NCBI GenBank assembly: GCA_039920305.1
Contig: JBDSEA010000156.1
Span: 1 to 7,713, forward strand
Source of the DNA: DASRAJ01 sp039920305
Lineage (GTDB): Bacteria; Bacteroidota; Bacteroidia; Chitinophagales; UBA10324
DNA: 7,713 nucleotides
Reading direction: 5' to 3'
Part shown: positions 1 through 6,339 of the stretch, one piece after another
How positions within the stretch are numbered: position 1 is the first letter of the stretch
Layout of the letters: each line of letters opens with the position of its first letter
Program-made: the position numbers and the translations under genes
The notes under the pieces: model-generated
Databases searched by the model: none
The model's input: the letters and a program-made list of their open reading frames with translations, nothing else
Told to the model about the DNA's origin: nothing

Positions 1-1
1 C

Positions 2-2275
2 GGCTATATAAAGGATGTAAGCACCGGTGAAAATCTAATTGCCGCAACCGTAGGAGTAAAAGGAACTTCGATGGGTACTACTGCGAATGATTATGGCTTC
101 TATTCCATCACACTTCCGCAAGGTGACTATATCATATCTGTTACCTATCTCGGGTATGTGCCACTGGATACTATCATTTCATTATCGGCTGATCTCCGCT
201 TAAATCTTGCCTTAAAAAGCGCCGCTCAACTGCTGAGAGAAGTAGTGATCTCTTCTACCGATACAAAGGATGCAAATGTGAAATCATCAGAGATGGGAAA
301 GTTTGATCTGCCAATGGAAAGGATCAAAAATTTGCCTGTGATTTTCGGTGAACAGGATATTTTAAAGATCATACAATTGCTTCCCGGCGTGCAGAGTGGC
401 GGTGAAGGCTCCACAGGCTTTTACGTGCGCGGTGGTGGTGCAGATCAGAACCTGATCCTGCTTGATGAGGCAACTGTGTACAATTCCTCCCATCTCTTTG
501 GTTTTTTTTCAGTCTTTAATTCAGATGCGATACTCAATGCTACTCTATATAAAGAGGGTATGCCTGCACAGTTCGGAGGCAGAGTTTCTTCAGTGCTTGA
601 CATCAATATGAAAGAAGGCAACAATCAGACGCTTCATGTGTCCGGTGGTATCGGACTGATCGCTTCACGGCTTACCATTGAGGGACCCATTAAGAAGAAC
701 AAATGCTCATTTATTATTTCAGGCAGGCGGACCTATATTGATGTGGTAACAAAACCATTTATCAAAAAGACTTCACCTACCAATGGCAGCGGTTATTACT
801 TCTACGATATGAATGCGAAGATCAATTATAAGTTTTCTGATAAGGATCACTTGTATTTGAGCGGCTATTTCGGACGGGATGTTTTTACTTTTAAGAATAA
901 TGATATCAAGATCAGTATTCCATGGGGTAATGCGACTACCACACTCCGCTGGAATCATCTCTTTAACAATAAGCTTTTTATGAATGCGTCGGCGATTTAC
1001 AACTCTTATAATTTTGCATTAAATTTTTCTCAGCAGTTTTTTGAGGTTCAAATTCAATCAGGAGTTCAGGATGTGAATGCCAAAATGGATTTTGACTATT
1101 CACCGTCAGTAAAGCATCATATTCGCTATGGCCTGAATTACACCTATCACATTTTTCAGCCACAGAGCATCTCCGGAAGCAGCGATACTGTATTGTTCAA
1201 TTCACCTGTTGTAAAGAAGTATGCTCAAGAAGCTGCGTTGTATGTGCAGGACCAATGGGATGTCACCGGCAGAATTCAGCTAAGCGGAGGCCTTCGCTTT
1301 TCAGTTTTCGATGCCGTAGGTCCCGCTACCCGATTCATTTATGATTCCTTTTCCGGTAAAATCATTGACAGTGTCAAATACAAACCGGGTGCGTCAATTA
1401 AAGCTTATTCGGGTCTGGAGCCACGGCTGCTGTTGCGTTACAGTATCAATGAGGTATCTTCAGTAAAAACATCCTTCACCATCAATAATCAGTATGTACA
1501 TCTCGTAAGTCAGAACGGCACAACATTGCCTACCGATATATGGGTCCCAAGCTCATTCGTGGTGAAGCCTCAGATAGCTGATCAATATTCAATCGGTTAT
1601 TTCCGGAATTTTAAAGAGAATGAGTTTGAGACTTCTGTTGAAATTTATTACAAGAATCTTTTCAATCAGATTGAGTACAAAGAAGGTTATACCCCTCAGC
1701 CGAATGAGGACCTGGAGCAGAGTTTTGTATTTGGATCAGGAAATTCATATGGAATTGAATTGTACGTAAACAAGAAATATGGCAGGCTCAATGGCTGGAT
1801 TGGCTATACCCTTTCATACACTAATAGAAAATTTCCTGCTCTCAATGCCGGCATAACTTTTCCGTACCGTTATGACAGGAGGCATAATCTGTCAGTGGTT
1901 GCAATGTATCAGCTGACTGAAAAGTGGTCGCTGGGAGCAGAGTTTGTTTATAATACCGGTATTGCATATACCCTTCCGGTTTCAAAATATTTTATTGAGG
2001 GTAACCTGATTACAGAATATGGGGCAATAAATTCCTATCGCCTTGCACCGTATAACCGACTTGATATTTCGGCAACACATTCAGGAAATAAAAAAAAGAA
2101 GCTTCAATCGAGCTGGAACTTTTCGATCTATAATGTTTACAACAGGAAAAATGTGTTCTTCATCTACAACTCTTATGATGGAATTTTTCTTCAGGATCCG
2201 CAGGTTATGATTCAGGCAAAGCAGGTAAGCTTATTTCCCATTATTCCAAGTGTGACATGGAATTTTTCCTTTTAG
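2..2275 (+). CDS. TonB-dependent outer-membrane receptor with carboxypeptidase-like regulatory domain, 5' end cut by window
   Basis: The reading frame is open from the window edge, so the true start and signal peptide lie upstream; 757 residues are visible. The first ~75 visible residues form a carboxypeptidase-D regulatory-like beta domain (GYIKDVSTGE..., then NDYGFYSITLPQGDY and VTYLGY). The plug follows at about residues 105-215, with LPGVQSG, a YVRGGG motif near 141-146, NLILLDEATVYN, and a Q-F-G-G-R-V-S-S segment. The rest is a beta-barrel rich in alternating aromatics and ends in Phe (VTWNFSF), the usual outer-membrane protein terminal signature. The family takes up large or scarce substrates across the outer membrane using TonB/ExbBD energy; this plug type commonly pairs with a DUF4249 lipoprotein, and one lies two genes downstream. 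There is no SusD partner, so glycan uptake is not indicated. The substrate is unknown. No frameshift was seen. Confidence 0.93.
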   Translation, partial: GYIKDVSTGENLIAATVGVKGTSMGTTANDYGFYSITLPQGDYIISVTYLGYVPLDTIISLSADLRLNLALKSAAQLLREVVISSTDTKDANVKSSEMGKFDLPMERIKNLPVIFGEQDILKIIQLLPGVQSGGEGSTGFYVRGGGADQNLILLDEATVYNSSHLFGFFSVFNSDAILNATLYKEGMPAQFGGRVSSVLDINMKEGNNQTLHVSGGIGLIASRLTIEGPIKKNKCSFIISGRRTYIDVVTKPFIKKTSPTNGSGYYFYDMNAKINYKFSDKDHLYLSGYFGRDVFTFKNNDIKISIPWGNATTTLRWNHLFNNKLFMNASAIYNSYNFALNFSQQFFEVQIQSGVQDVNAKMDFDYSPSVKHHIRYGLNYTYHIFQPQSISGSSDTVLFNSPVVKKYAQEAALYVQDQWDVTGRIQLSGGLRFSVFDAVGPATRFIYDSFSGKIIDSVKYKPGASIKAYSGLEPRLLLRYSINEVSSVKTSFTINNQYVHLVSQNGTTLPTDIWVPSSFVVKPQIADQYSIGYFRNFKENEFETSVEIYYKNLFNQIEYKEGYTPQPNEDLEQSFVFGSGNSYGIELYVNKKYGRLNGWIGYTLSYTNRKFPALNAGITFPYRYDRRHNLSVVAMYQLTEKWSLGAEFVYNTGIAYTLPVSKYFIEGNLITEYGAINSYRLAPYNRLDISATHSGNKKKKLQSSWNFSIYNVYNRKNVFFIYNSYDGIFLQDPQVMIQAKQVSLFPIIPSVTWNFSF

Positions 2276-2286
2276 AAGATTAATCG

Positions 2287-2312
2287 AAATCTGCAGAGAT
2301 TTATGCCTGCAT
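2287..2312 (+). other. Two small adjacent inverted repeats after the receptor gene
   Basis: AAATCT-GCAG-AGATTT (2287-2302) is a perfect 6-bp stem with a tetraloop. It is followed directly by ATGC-CT-GCAT (2303-2312), a 4-bp stem with a loop too short to fold well as RNA. They fill the 56-base gap between the receptor stop and the TMEM175 start. There is no T-tract, so this is not a standard intrinsic terminator. It could be an mRNA-stability or partial-attenuation element, or chance in AT-rich DNA. Confidence 0.25.
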
Positions 2313-2331
2313 AACAATAGAATTTAAGTGC

Positions 2332-2916
2332 ATGAGTAAGACACGCCTGGAAGCTTTCAGTGATGGAGTGATGGCAATAATCATCACCATCATGGTTCTG
2401 GAATTCAAAGTTCCTGAGAATGGTGACCTCGAATCATTGATTCCACTCGTTCCCACCTTTATCAGTTACTTACTGAGTTTTCTTTTTATTGGAATATACT
2501 GGGGCAATCATCACCATCTGCTTCACCCTGTAAAGCATATTAGCTCAGGAATCATGTTAGCCAATTTAAATTTACTGTTCTGGCTTTCTTTAGTACCATT
2601 TGCCACAGGCTGGATGGGTGAGAATAATTTTGAACCTCCAACCGTAGCACTTTATGCTATTTTACTTAACTTCTGCGGAATATCATATACCATACTCCAG
2701 CAAACGATTGTGAAATACCATGATTTTAATCCTGCCATGAAAAATGCAATGCGCAAGCAATCAAATAAAGGAAAAATATCGGTTATTGCATACACCGCTG
2801 CCATTCCGCTTGCATATATTGAACCCTTTATTTCTGAATTTCTGTTTTTTGCAATAGGTGTTTTGTGGCTGCTTCCTGATAAGAATATTGAGCGGGCTAC
2901 TACGGAGGTCGAATAG
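2332..2916 (+). CDS. TMEM175 family (DUF1211) membrane protein, putative potassium channel
   Basis: This 194-residue protein begins with the family signature R-x-x-x-F-S-D-G-V (Arg5, Phe9, Ser10, Asp11) at the start of the first helix, which diagnoses bacterial TMEM175/DUF1211 proteins. Six hydrophobic segments are visible at about residues 13-25, 36-57, 74-94, 104-126, 149-163 and 166-182. That matches the single six-helix repeat of the bacterial form and its usual length of about 200 residues. A histidine cluster (NHHHLLH, 59-65) follows helix 2. Characterised bacterial members are tetrameric potassium-permeable channels in the inner membrane; conductance here is inferred from the family. 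The gene starts 56 bases after the receptor stop with no recognisable -7 box, so co-transcription with the receptor is likely. There is no clear Shine-Dalgarno, as is usual in Bacteroidota. The alternative is a family member without channel activity. Confidence 0.9.
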   Translation: MSKTRLEAFSDGVMAIIITIMVLEFKVPENGDLESLIPLVPTFISYLLSFLFIGIYWGNHHHLLHPVKHISSGIMLANLNLLFWLSLVPFATGWMGENNFEPPTVALYAILLNFCGISYTILQQTIVKYHDFNPAMKNAMRKQSNKGKISVIAYTAAIPLAYIEPFISEFLFFAIGVLWLLPDKNIERATTEVE

Positions 2917-2937
2917 TATCCTGAAATTTTTACAATT

Positions 2938-2945
2938 TAATTTTG
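2938..2945 (+). promoter_or_regulatory. Candidate Bacteroidota -7 box upstream of the DUF4249 gene
   Basis: TAATTTTG matches the Bacteroidota sigma-ABfr -7 consensus TAnnTTTG in full and lies 42 bases before the DUF4249 start codon. No TTG is seen at the expected -33 position. If real, the lipoprotein gene could be transcribed independently of the TMEM175 gene. An eight-base degenerate match in AT-rich DNA can easily occur by chance. Confidence 0.33.
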
Positions 2946-2987
2946 ATGAACCGGTAAACAGGAATTGATAACTCAACAGAAGCTGAA

Positions 2988-3953
2988 ATGAATTTTAAGA
3001 TTTTGTATACCGCCTGCATAAAAGTGCTGCATATTTTATATTGCGGCTTCCGCTTCATAACTCAATTATGCTTTTTATCAAAAGCCAGATACCTGCCTGC
3101 ATTTTTTCTGTTCACTCTCTCCGGTATAATAATTTCTTCATGCACCAAGGACATCACCATTAATCTTCCGCACCAGGAATCTCAGCTCGTTGTGGAAGGC
3201 CATATTGAAAAAGGAATGCCACCCTTTGTAGTTCTGACCAAAAGCTCTGATTACTATTCCACAATTTACCTCGATTCGCTCAGCAGTTATTTTGTTCATG
3301 GCTCGGTGGTTAAAGTTTCCGATGGATTAGATACCATAATACTTGATGAAATTTTTCTTGACACAGCCGGAACTTTAATCTCTTTATACACTTCATTTGC
3401 AATGCTTGGTGAAGAAGGAAAGACCTATTCACTTTCGGTTGAAGCCGAAGGGGAAATTTTGAATTCATCAACTACCATACCTCTGGCGCTTCCCCTTGAT
3501 TCGATCTGGTGGGAGCCGGCCTTCATCAATGATGCGGATACGTTTGTGAATCTGGTTTGTCAGTATACTGATCCTCCCCTGCCTGGCCAGTACGTTCGTT
3601 ATTTCACAAAGGAGAATTCCCAGCCGTATTATCCAGGATACAATTCAGTATTTGAAGATAACCTGATCAATGGCACTACTTTTAATTTCACGCTCGACCG
3701 CGGGGTTAGCAGGAATGATACTGCTTCATTTTATGAGGGATATTTTAAGTTCAGGAGAGGGGATACCATTACCGTAAAATGGTGCGCTATTGATCAGCCT
3801 CATTTTGATTTCTGGCGAACGCTCGAATTTGAATTGAGTGGACAGGGAAGTCCTTTTGCGTCACCGGTAATAATCCAGGGAAATATAGAGGGAGCTTTGG
3901 GGATTTGGGGCGGCTATAATCCGGATTACAAAACAGTGATTGTGCCTGAGTAA
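2988..3953 (+). CDS. DUF4249 family lipoprotein
   Basis: This 321-residue protein has a lipobox I-S-S-C with Cys52 as the predicted lipidated residue, after a hydrophobic stretch at about 37-51 (LPAFFLFTLSG...). The mature part opens with the DUF4249 pattern: I-N-L-P, then QLVVEGHIEKG and VVLTKSSDY. It closes with the family's typical ending (residues 282-321: an ELSGQGSPFASPV segment, then IQGNIEGALGIWGGY). DUF4249 proteins are Bacteroidota envelope lipoproteins of unknown biochemical role, normally encoded next to a TonB-dependent receptor, so a part in receptor-linked uptake is inferred. The start at 2988 gives an unusually long 51-residue leader, but no other in-frame ATG lies before the lipobox; non-ATG starts such as GTG at codon 13 remain possible. 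The gene is 71 bases after the TMEM175 gene. The protein appears complete. Confidence 0.88.
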   Translation: MNFKILYTACIKVLHILYCGFRFITQLCFLSKARYLPAFFLFTLSGIIISSCTKDITINLPHQESQLVVEGHIEKGMPPFVVLTKSSDYYSTIYLDSLSSYFVHGSVVKVSDGLDTIILDEIFLDTAGTLISLYTSFAMLGEEGKTYSLSVEAEGEILNSSTTIPLALPLDSIWWEPAFINDADTFVNLVCQYTDPPLPGQYVRYFTKENSQPYYPGYNSVFEDNLINGTTFNFTLDRGVSRNDTASFYEGYFKFRRGDTITVKWCAIDQPHFDFWRTLEFELSGQGSPFASPVIIQGNIEGALGIWGGYNPDYKTVIVPE

Positions 3954-4021
3954 TAACGGGATTGTAACACAAACTTCCTATACATGGGGATTTCAGAGGG
4001 TTCGTGAAACTTTTCTTTTTT

Positions 4022-4029
4022 CATTTTTG
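4022..4029 (+). promoter_or_regulatory. Possible -7 box upstream of trxB
   Basis: CATTTTTG matches TAnnTTTG at all but the first base. It lies 50 bases before the trxB start, in the 126-base gap after the DUF4249 gene, the longest gap in the window. The gap otherwise holds a pyrimidine-rich stretch (4011-4028) and no clear terminator. No TTG is present at the -33 position; TTC at 4001 is the nearest. This is weak support for trxB being its own transcription unit. Confidence 0.25.
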
Positions 4030-4079
4030 TCTCTGTTAAATCACCGGTATTTTCTGAATTAATTTTTCATCCATTCATA

Positions 4080-5012
4080 ATGACGATTCATCAGTGTCTT
4101 ATCATTGGCAGCGGTCCCGCCGGCTATACTGCTGCCATTTATGCAGCGCGCGCAGGATTAAATCCTGTTTTGTACCAGGGCATTGAGCCGGGGGGGCAAT
4201 TAATGCTTACGACAGATGTCGAAAATTACCCGGGTTATCCGAAAGGAATTCTTGGACCGGAGATGATGGAAGATTTTCGGATTCAGGCAGAGCGTTTTGG
4301 AACTGATATTCGCTTTGGGCTCGTGAGCACTGTAGATTTTACCGGGCCGGTGCATAAAGTTTTTCTCGATGGCGGAGAAGAGATACAGGCTCATTCAATA
4401 ATTATTGCTGCCGGTGCGGCAGCAAAATGGCTCGGGCTGGAATCAGAAAAAAGGCTGAATGGGAGCGGCGTTTCTGCCTGCGCCGTTTGTGATGGTTTTT
4501 TTTACCGGGGGCAGGAGCTCGCAATTGTTGGGGCAGGTGATACTGCAGCAGAAGAGGCCATTTATCTCGCCAAGCTATCGCCGAAAATTCACATGCTTGT
4601 ACGCAGTGATAAGATGCGCGCTTCTCAGATCATGCAGGATCGGGTTAAGAAAATGGAAAATATTGAAGTGCATTTTAATACCGAGCCCGTGGAAGTTTTG
4701 GGAGAGCAAACAGTTACAGGTGTAAGGGTGAAGGAAAAAATTTCCGGGATTGAATCAATTATTCCTGTTAAAGGATTTTTTGTTGCCATCGGTCATACGC
4801 CAAACAGTACACCATTTAAAAACTGGATTGACATGGATGAGCAGGGCTATATTAAAACCATCACCGGATCAACCCGTACCAACATCCCGGGTGTTTTTGC
4901 AGCCGGAGATGTGCAGGATAAAATATACAGGCAGGCAGTTTCTGCTGCTGGCTCAGGATGCATGGCGGCACTCGATGCGGAGCGTTATCTTTCTTCATCC
5001 GGGATTCACTAA
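4080..5012 (+). CDS. trxB: Thioredoxin-disulfide reductase (NADPH, FAD)
   Basis: The 310-residue length is typical of low-molecular-weight thioredoxin reductase, a cytoplasmic homodimer that passes NADPH electrons through FAD and a redox disulfide to thioredoxin. Visible in order are the FAD Rossmann motif G-S-G-P-A-G (10-15), the P-G-G-Q and ENYPG segments (38-52), the redox pair C-A-V-C followed by DGFF (Cys134 and Cys137), the NADPH fold G-A-G-D-T-A (151-156), and the second FAD motif GVFAAGD (271-277) followed by the RQAVSAAGSG stretch. The position of the classical HRRxxxR 2'-phosphate motif reads V-R-S-D-K-M-R (174-180): the first and last arginines are kept, and the middle one is Ser176. 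There is no Shine-Dalgarno before the ATG, as is common in the phylum. No thioredoxin gene is adjacent. A ferredoxin- or flavodoxin-NADP reductase-like protein is unlikely because the CxxC is present. Confidence 0.96.
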   Translation: MTIHQCLIIGSGPAGYTAAIYAARAGLNPVLYQGIEPGGQLMLTTDVENYPGYPKGILGPEMMEDFRIQAERFGTDIRFGLVSTVDFTGPVHKVFLDGGEEIQAHSIIIAAGAAAKWLGLESEKRLNGSGVSACAVCDGFFYRGQELAIVGAGDTAAEEAIYLAKLSPKIHMLVRSDKMRASQIMQDRVKKMENIEVHFNTEPVEVLGEQTVTGVRVKEKISGIESIIPVKGFFVAIGHTPNSTPFKNWIDMDEQGYIKTITGSTRTNIPGVFAAGDVQDKIYRQAVSAAGSGCMAALDAERYLSSSGIH

Positions 5013-5043
5013 CCGCAGGCCATTGGTGATGGTTCAGATTTTT

Positions 5044-5076
5044 TTGATTCAAGCTACCAGCTTGGTCACAATTTTG
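5044..5076 (+). promoter_or_regulatory. Candidate promoter with a palindrome in its spacer
   Basis: TTG (5044-5046) and CAATTTTG (5069-5076, one mismatch to TAnnTTTG) are 22 bases apart, close to the Bacteroidota -33/-7 layout. Between them lies a perfect inverted repeat, CAAGCT-ACC-AGCTTG (5050-5064). It could be an operator, a hairpin or coincidence; no T-tract follows, so it is not an intrinsic terminator. It lies upstream of the gene starting at 5104. Confidence 0.28.
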
Positions 5077-5103
5077 TTAGCCACGTTTGAAGCGTTTGTT
5101 CTG

Positions 5104-5601
5104 ATGAAAAAATTTTTTCTTCCCTGGATTCTGTTTGCCTCTGTTTACATGGCATATCCTGTGCAGGCTCAGGATTCGCTGGGAAATATTACTGAACTGC
5201 AAAAACTGCTGAAAGAAAGAAAAGACCGCTTCGAGGATTATGCAACTTCCGCAGATCAGCGTAGTGGGATTTTTAAGATGAAAACGAAAAAAGACCTTGA
5301 GCAAAGCAGAGAAATTCTTTTGCAAATTGTAAAAACTGATAATCAAATTTTCAGTGAATTGAGTGCGGTGATCAGCCGGCGGGGCATGGCTAAAGCCGAT
5401 TATTCATACGATGAAATCACCTATAAAGAAACCATTAACAGGTTAACACAGGCTGCGGATACGCTTAACAAGCAATTGGCTGCTGAAAAACAACTTCATG
5501 CAGTAAGTGAAAGGAAGGCTTCAACACAGCAATGGGTTACCTATATTCTGCTGGGGCTGATAGCCGTGCTCGTGGCTTATATTTTTTTAAGAAGGAAATA
5601 A
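5104..5601 (+). CDS. Unrecognised secreted helical protein with C-terminal membrane anchor
   Basis: I do not recognise a named family. The 165-residue product has a clear Sec signal peptide (MKKFFLPWILFASVYMAYPV, cleavage likely after Ala22 in V-Q-A). A charged, strongly helical and probably coiled-coil region spans about 27-137, followed by one transmembrane segment (about 144-162) ending in R-R-K. The inferred topology is a periplasmic helical body held in the inner membrane by its C-terminus. There are no cysteines, so it is not itself a thiol-redox protein despite following trxB. The start at 5104 is chosen because it begins the signal peptide, 91 bases after trxB. The frame is open much further upstream, with an in-frame ATG at 5029 that would add 25 residues and bury the signal peptide, and a longer extension that overlaps trxB in another frame and is not credible. 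Confidence 0.8.
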   Translation: MKKFFLPWILFASVYMAYPVQAQDSLGNITELQKLLKERKDRFEDYATSADQRSGIFKMKTKKDLEQSREILLQIVKTDNQIFSELSAVISRRGMAKADYSYDEITYKETINRLTQAADTLNKQLAAEKQLHAVSERKASTQQWVTYILLGLIAVLVAYIFLRRK

Positions 5602-5654
5602 AGATCTTAAATACTTTCCCTCAGTCCATCCTTTCCTTAATTCACTTCTTCGGC

Positions 5655-5662
5655 TATCTTTG
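5655..5662 (+). promoter_or_regulatory. -7 box of the probable promoter for the sugar cluster
   Basis: TATCTTTG is a full match to the Bacteroidota -7 consensus TAnnTTTG and is followed by a GC-rich GCGCCC. It lies 31 bases before the rfbC start, giving a predicted short leader of about 25 bases. The -33 region has TTC (5633-5635) rather than TTG. It sits in the 92-base gap after the preceding gene and is the best promoter candidate in the window. Confidence 0.6.
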
Positions 5663-5679
5663 CGCCCGTTAAAAATAGC

Positions 5680-5684
5680 AGGAG
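5680..5684 (+). promoter_or_regulatory. Shine-Dalgarno of rfbC
   Basis: AGGAG ends nine bases before the rfbC ATG. It is the only convincing Shine-Dalgarno in the window and supports the start at 5694. Confidence 0.55.
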
Positions 5685-5693
5685 CGTTAACTT

Positions 5694-6263
5694 ATGAAAA
5701 TCGAAATTGAATCAAAGCATTTGAGTGATGGTTTAGTCGTATTAAAGCCGGAAGTATTCCAGGATGAGAGAGGTTTTTTTATGGAAGCTTTTCGTGAGGA
5801 TATTTTTAAAGATCTTGGATTACCCTGCAATTTTGTTCAGCATAACCATAGTGGTTCAGTAAAGGATGTTGTCCGCGGGTTACATTTTCAATGGGAGCCC
5901 GGGATGGGGAAACTGATGCGTGTTACCGCAGGGTCTGCTTTTCTTGTAGCCGTAGATTTGCGTAAAGGCTCACCCACATTTGGTAAATGGTATGGAAGAG
6001 AAGTTTCCACAAATAACAGACTGATGATTTTTGCACCGCCGGGTTTTGCACGGGGTTTCGCAGTACTCAGTGATTATGCTGAAATTCAATACATCTGCAC
6101 AGGGATATATAATAATAAAGGAGAAAGTGGCATCAGGTGGAATGATCCCGCCATTGGTGTTGACTGGCCTGTTACTAATCCGATTCTTTCAGGAAAAGAT
6201 GAAAAAGCGCAGTTGCTTTCTGAATGGATTACAAAGCCAGAATCAGATCATTTCAAGTTCTGA
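5694..6263 (+). CDS. rfbC: RmlC-type dTDP-4-dehydrorhamnose 3,5-epimerase
   Basis: This 189-residue cupin protein has the usual RmlC length. The enzyme epimerises C3 and C5 of dTDP-4-dehydro-6-deoxyglucose in the cytoplasm, feeding the RmlD reductase step. Visible are FQDERGFFMEAF (22-33), RGLHFQ with the catalytic base His64 and Arg61, Lys73, VDLRKGSPTFGKW (87-99), Tyr133 and Tyr139, the segment ESGIRWNDP (144-152), and ILSGKD with Asp169 as the likely dyad partner of His64. Two usually conserved positions differ: the GFAHGF motif reads GFARGF (Arg120), and the DVAVDLR motif has Leu84 in place of the first Asp. It therefore belongs to a variant branch and could be a 3- or 5-mono-epimerase, or use a different nucleotide sugar. 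It is first in a run with an SDR epimerase and an RmlD-like reductase, behind a good promoter. Confidence 0.88.
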   Translation: MKIEIESKHLSDGLVVLKPEVFQDERGFFMEAFREDIFKDLGLPCNFVQHNHSGSVKDVVRGLHFQWEPGMGKLMRVTAGSAFLVAVDLRKGSPTFGKWYGREVSTNNRLMIFAPPGFARGFAVLSDYAEIQYICTGIYNNKGESGIRWNDPAIGVDWPVTNPILSGKDEKAQLLSEWITKPESDHFKF

Positions 6264-6296
6264 TATGCTGATTTCCGTTTGGCTGGAAAAATCTTC

Positions 6297-6324
6297 ATTT
6301 ACCATTTACTATTCACTATTTAAC
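6297..6324 (+). repeat. Four tandem heptamers (ATTTACT-like) upstream of the SDR gene
   Basis: The segment reads as four consecutive 7-bp units: ATTTACC, ATTTACT, ATTCACT and ATTTAAC. Units differ from the consensus ATTTACT by at most two bases. It ends 15 bases before the SDR start codon, in the 76-base gap after rfbC. Short heptamer arrays of this kind occur between genes in some Bacteroidota and cyanobacteria; the function is unknown. Copy number could affect spacing or mRNA structure of the leader. Confidence 0.6.
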
Positions 6325-6339
6325 ATCAACAATTAAAGT

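Noticed and set aside
2..2275. SusC/SusD-type glycan uptake locus
   Set aside because: No SusD-like lipoprotein or glycoside hydrolase is present; the partner lipoprotein is DUF4249, which marks a different receptor class.
4459..4725. Open frame of 88 codons on the + strand inside trxB
   Set aside because: It lies wholly within trxB, which has strong motif support in its own frame; the sequence is cysteine- and arginine-rich without family features.
4750..5103. Long upstream extension of the orphan protein's reading frame, beginning inside trxB
   Set aside because: It overlaps trxB codons in another frame, gives no recognisable domain, and would place the clear signal peptide in the middle of the protein. 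The start at 5104 is preferred.
5594..5619. Possible terminator: GGAAA ... TTTCC around an AAGATCTT palindrome after the orphan gene
   Set aside because: The outer stem is only 5 bp and AT-rich, the inner part pairs poorly with it, and no T-tract follows.
6272..6289. TTTCC / GGAAA hairpin after rfbC
   Set aside because: It has a 5-bp stem with an 8-base loop and no clean T-run; too weak to call a terminator inside what looks like an operon.
6031..6336. Open frame of 101 codons overlapping the end of rfbC
   Set aside because: Most of it is the alternate frame of rfbC codons with conserved RmlC motifs, and its tail runs through the heptamer repeat.
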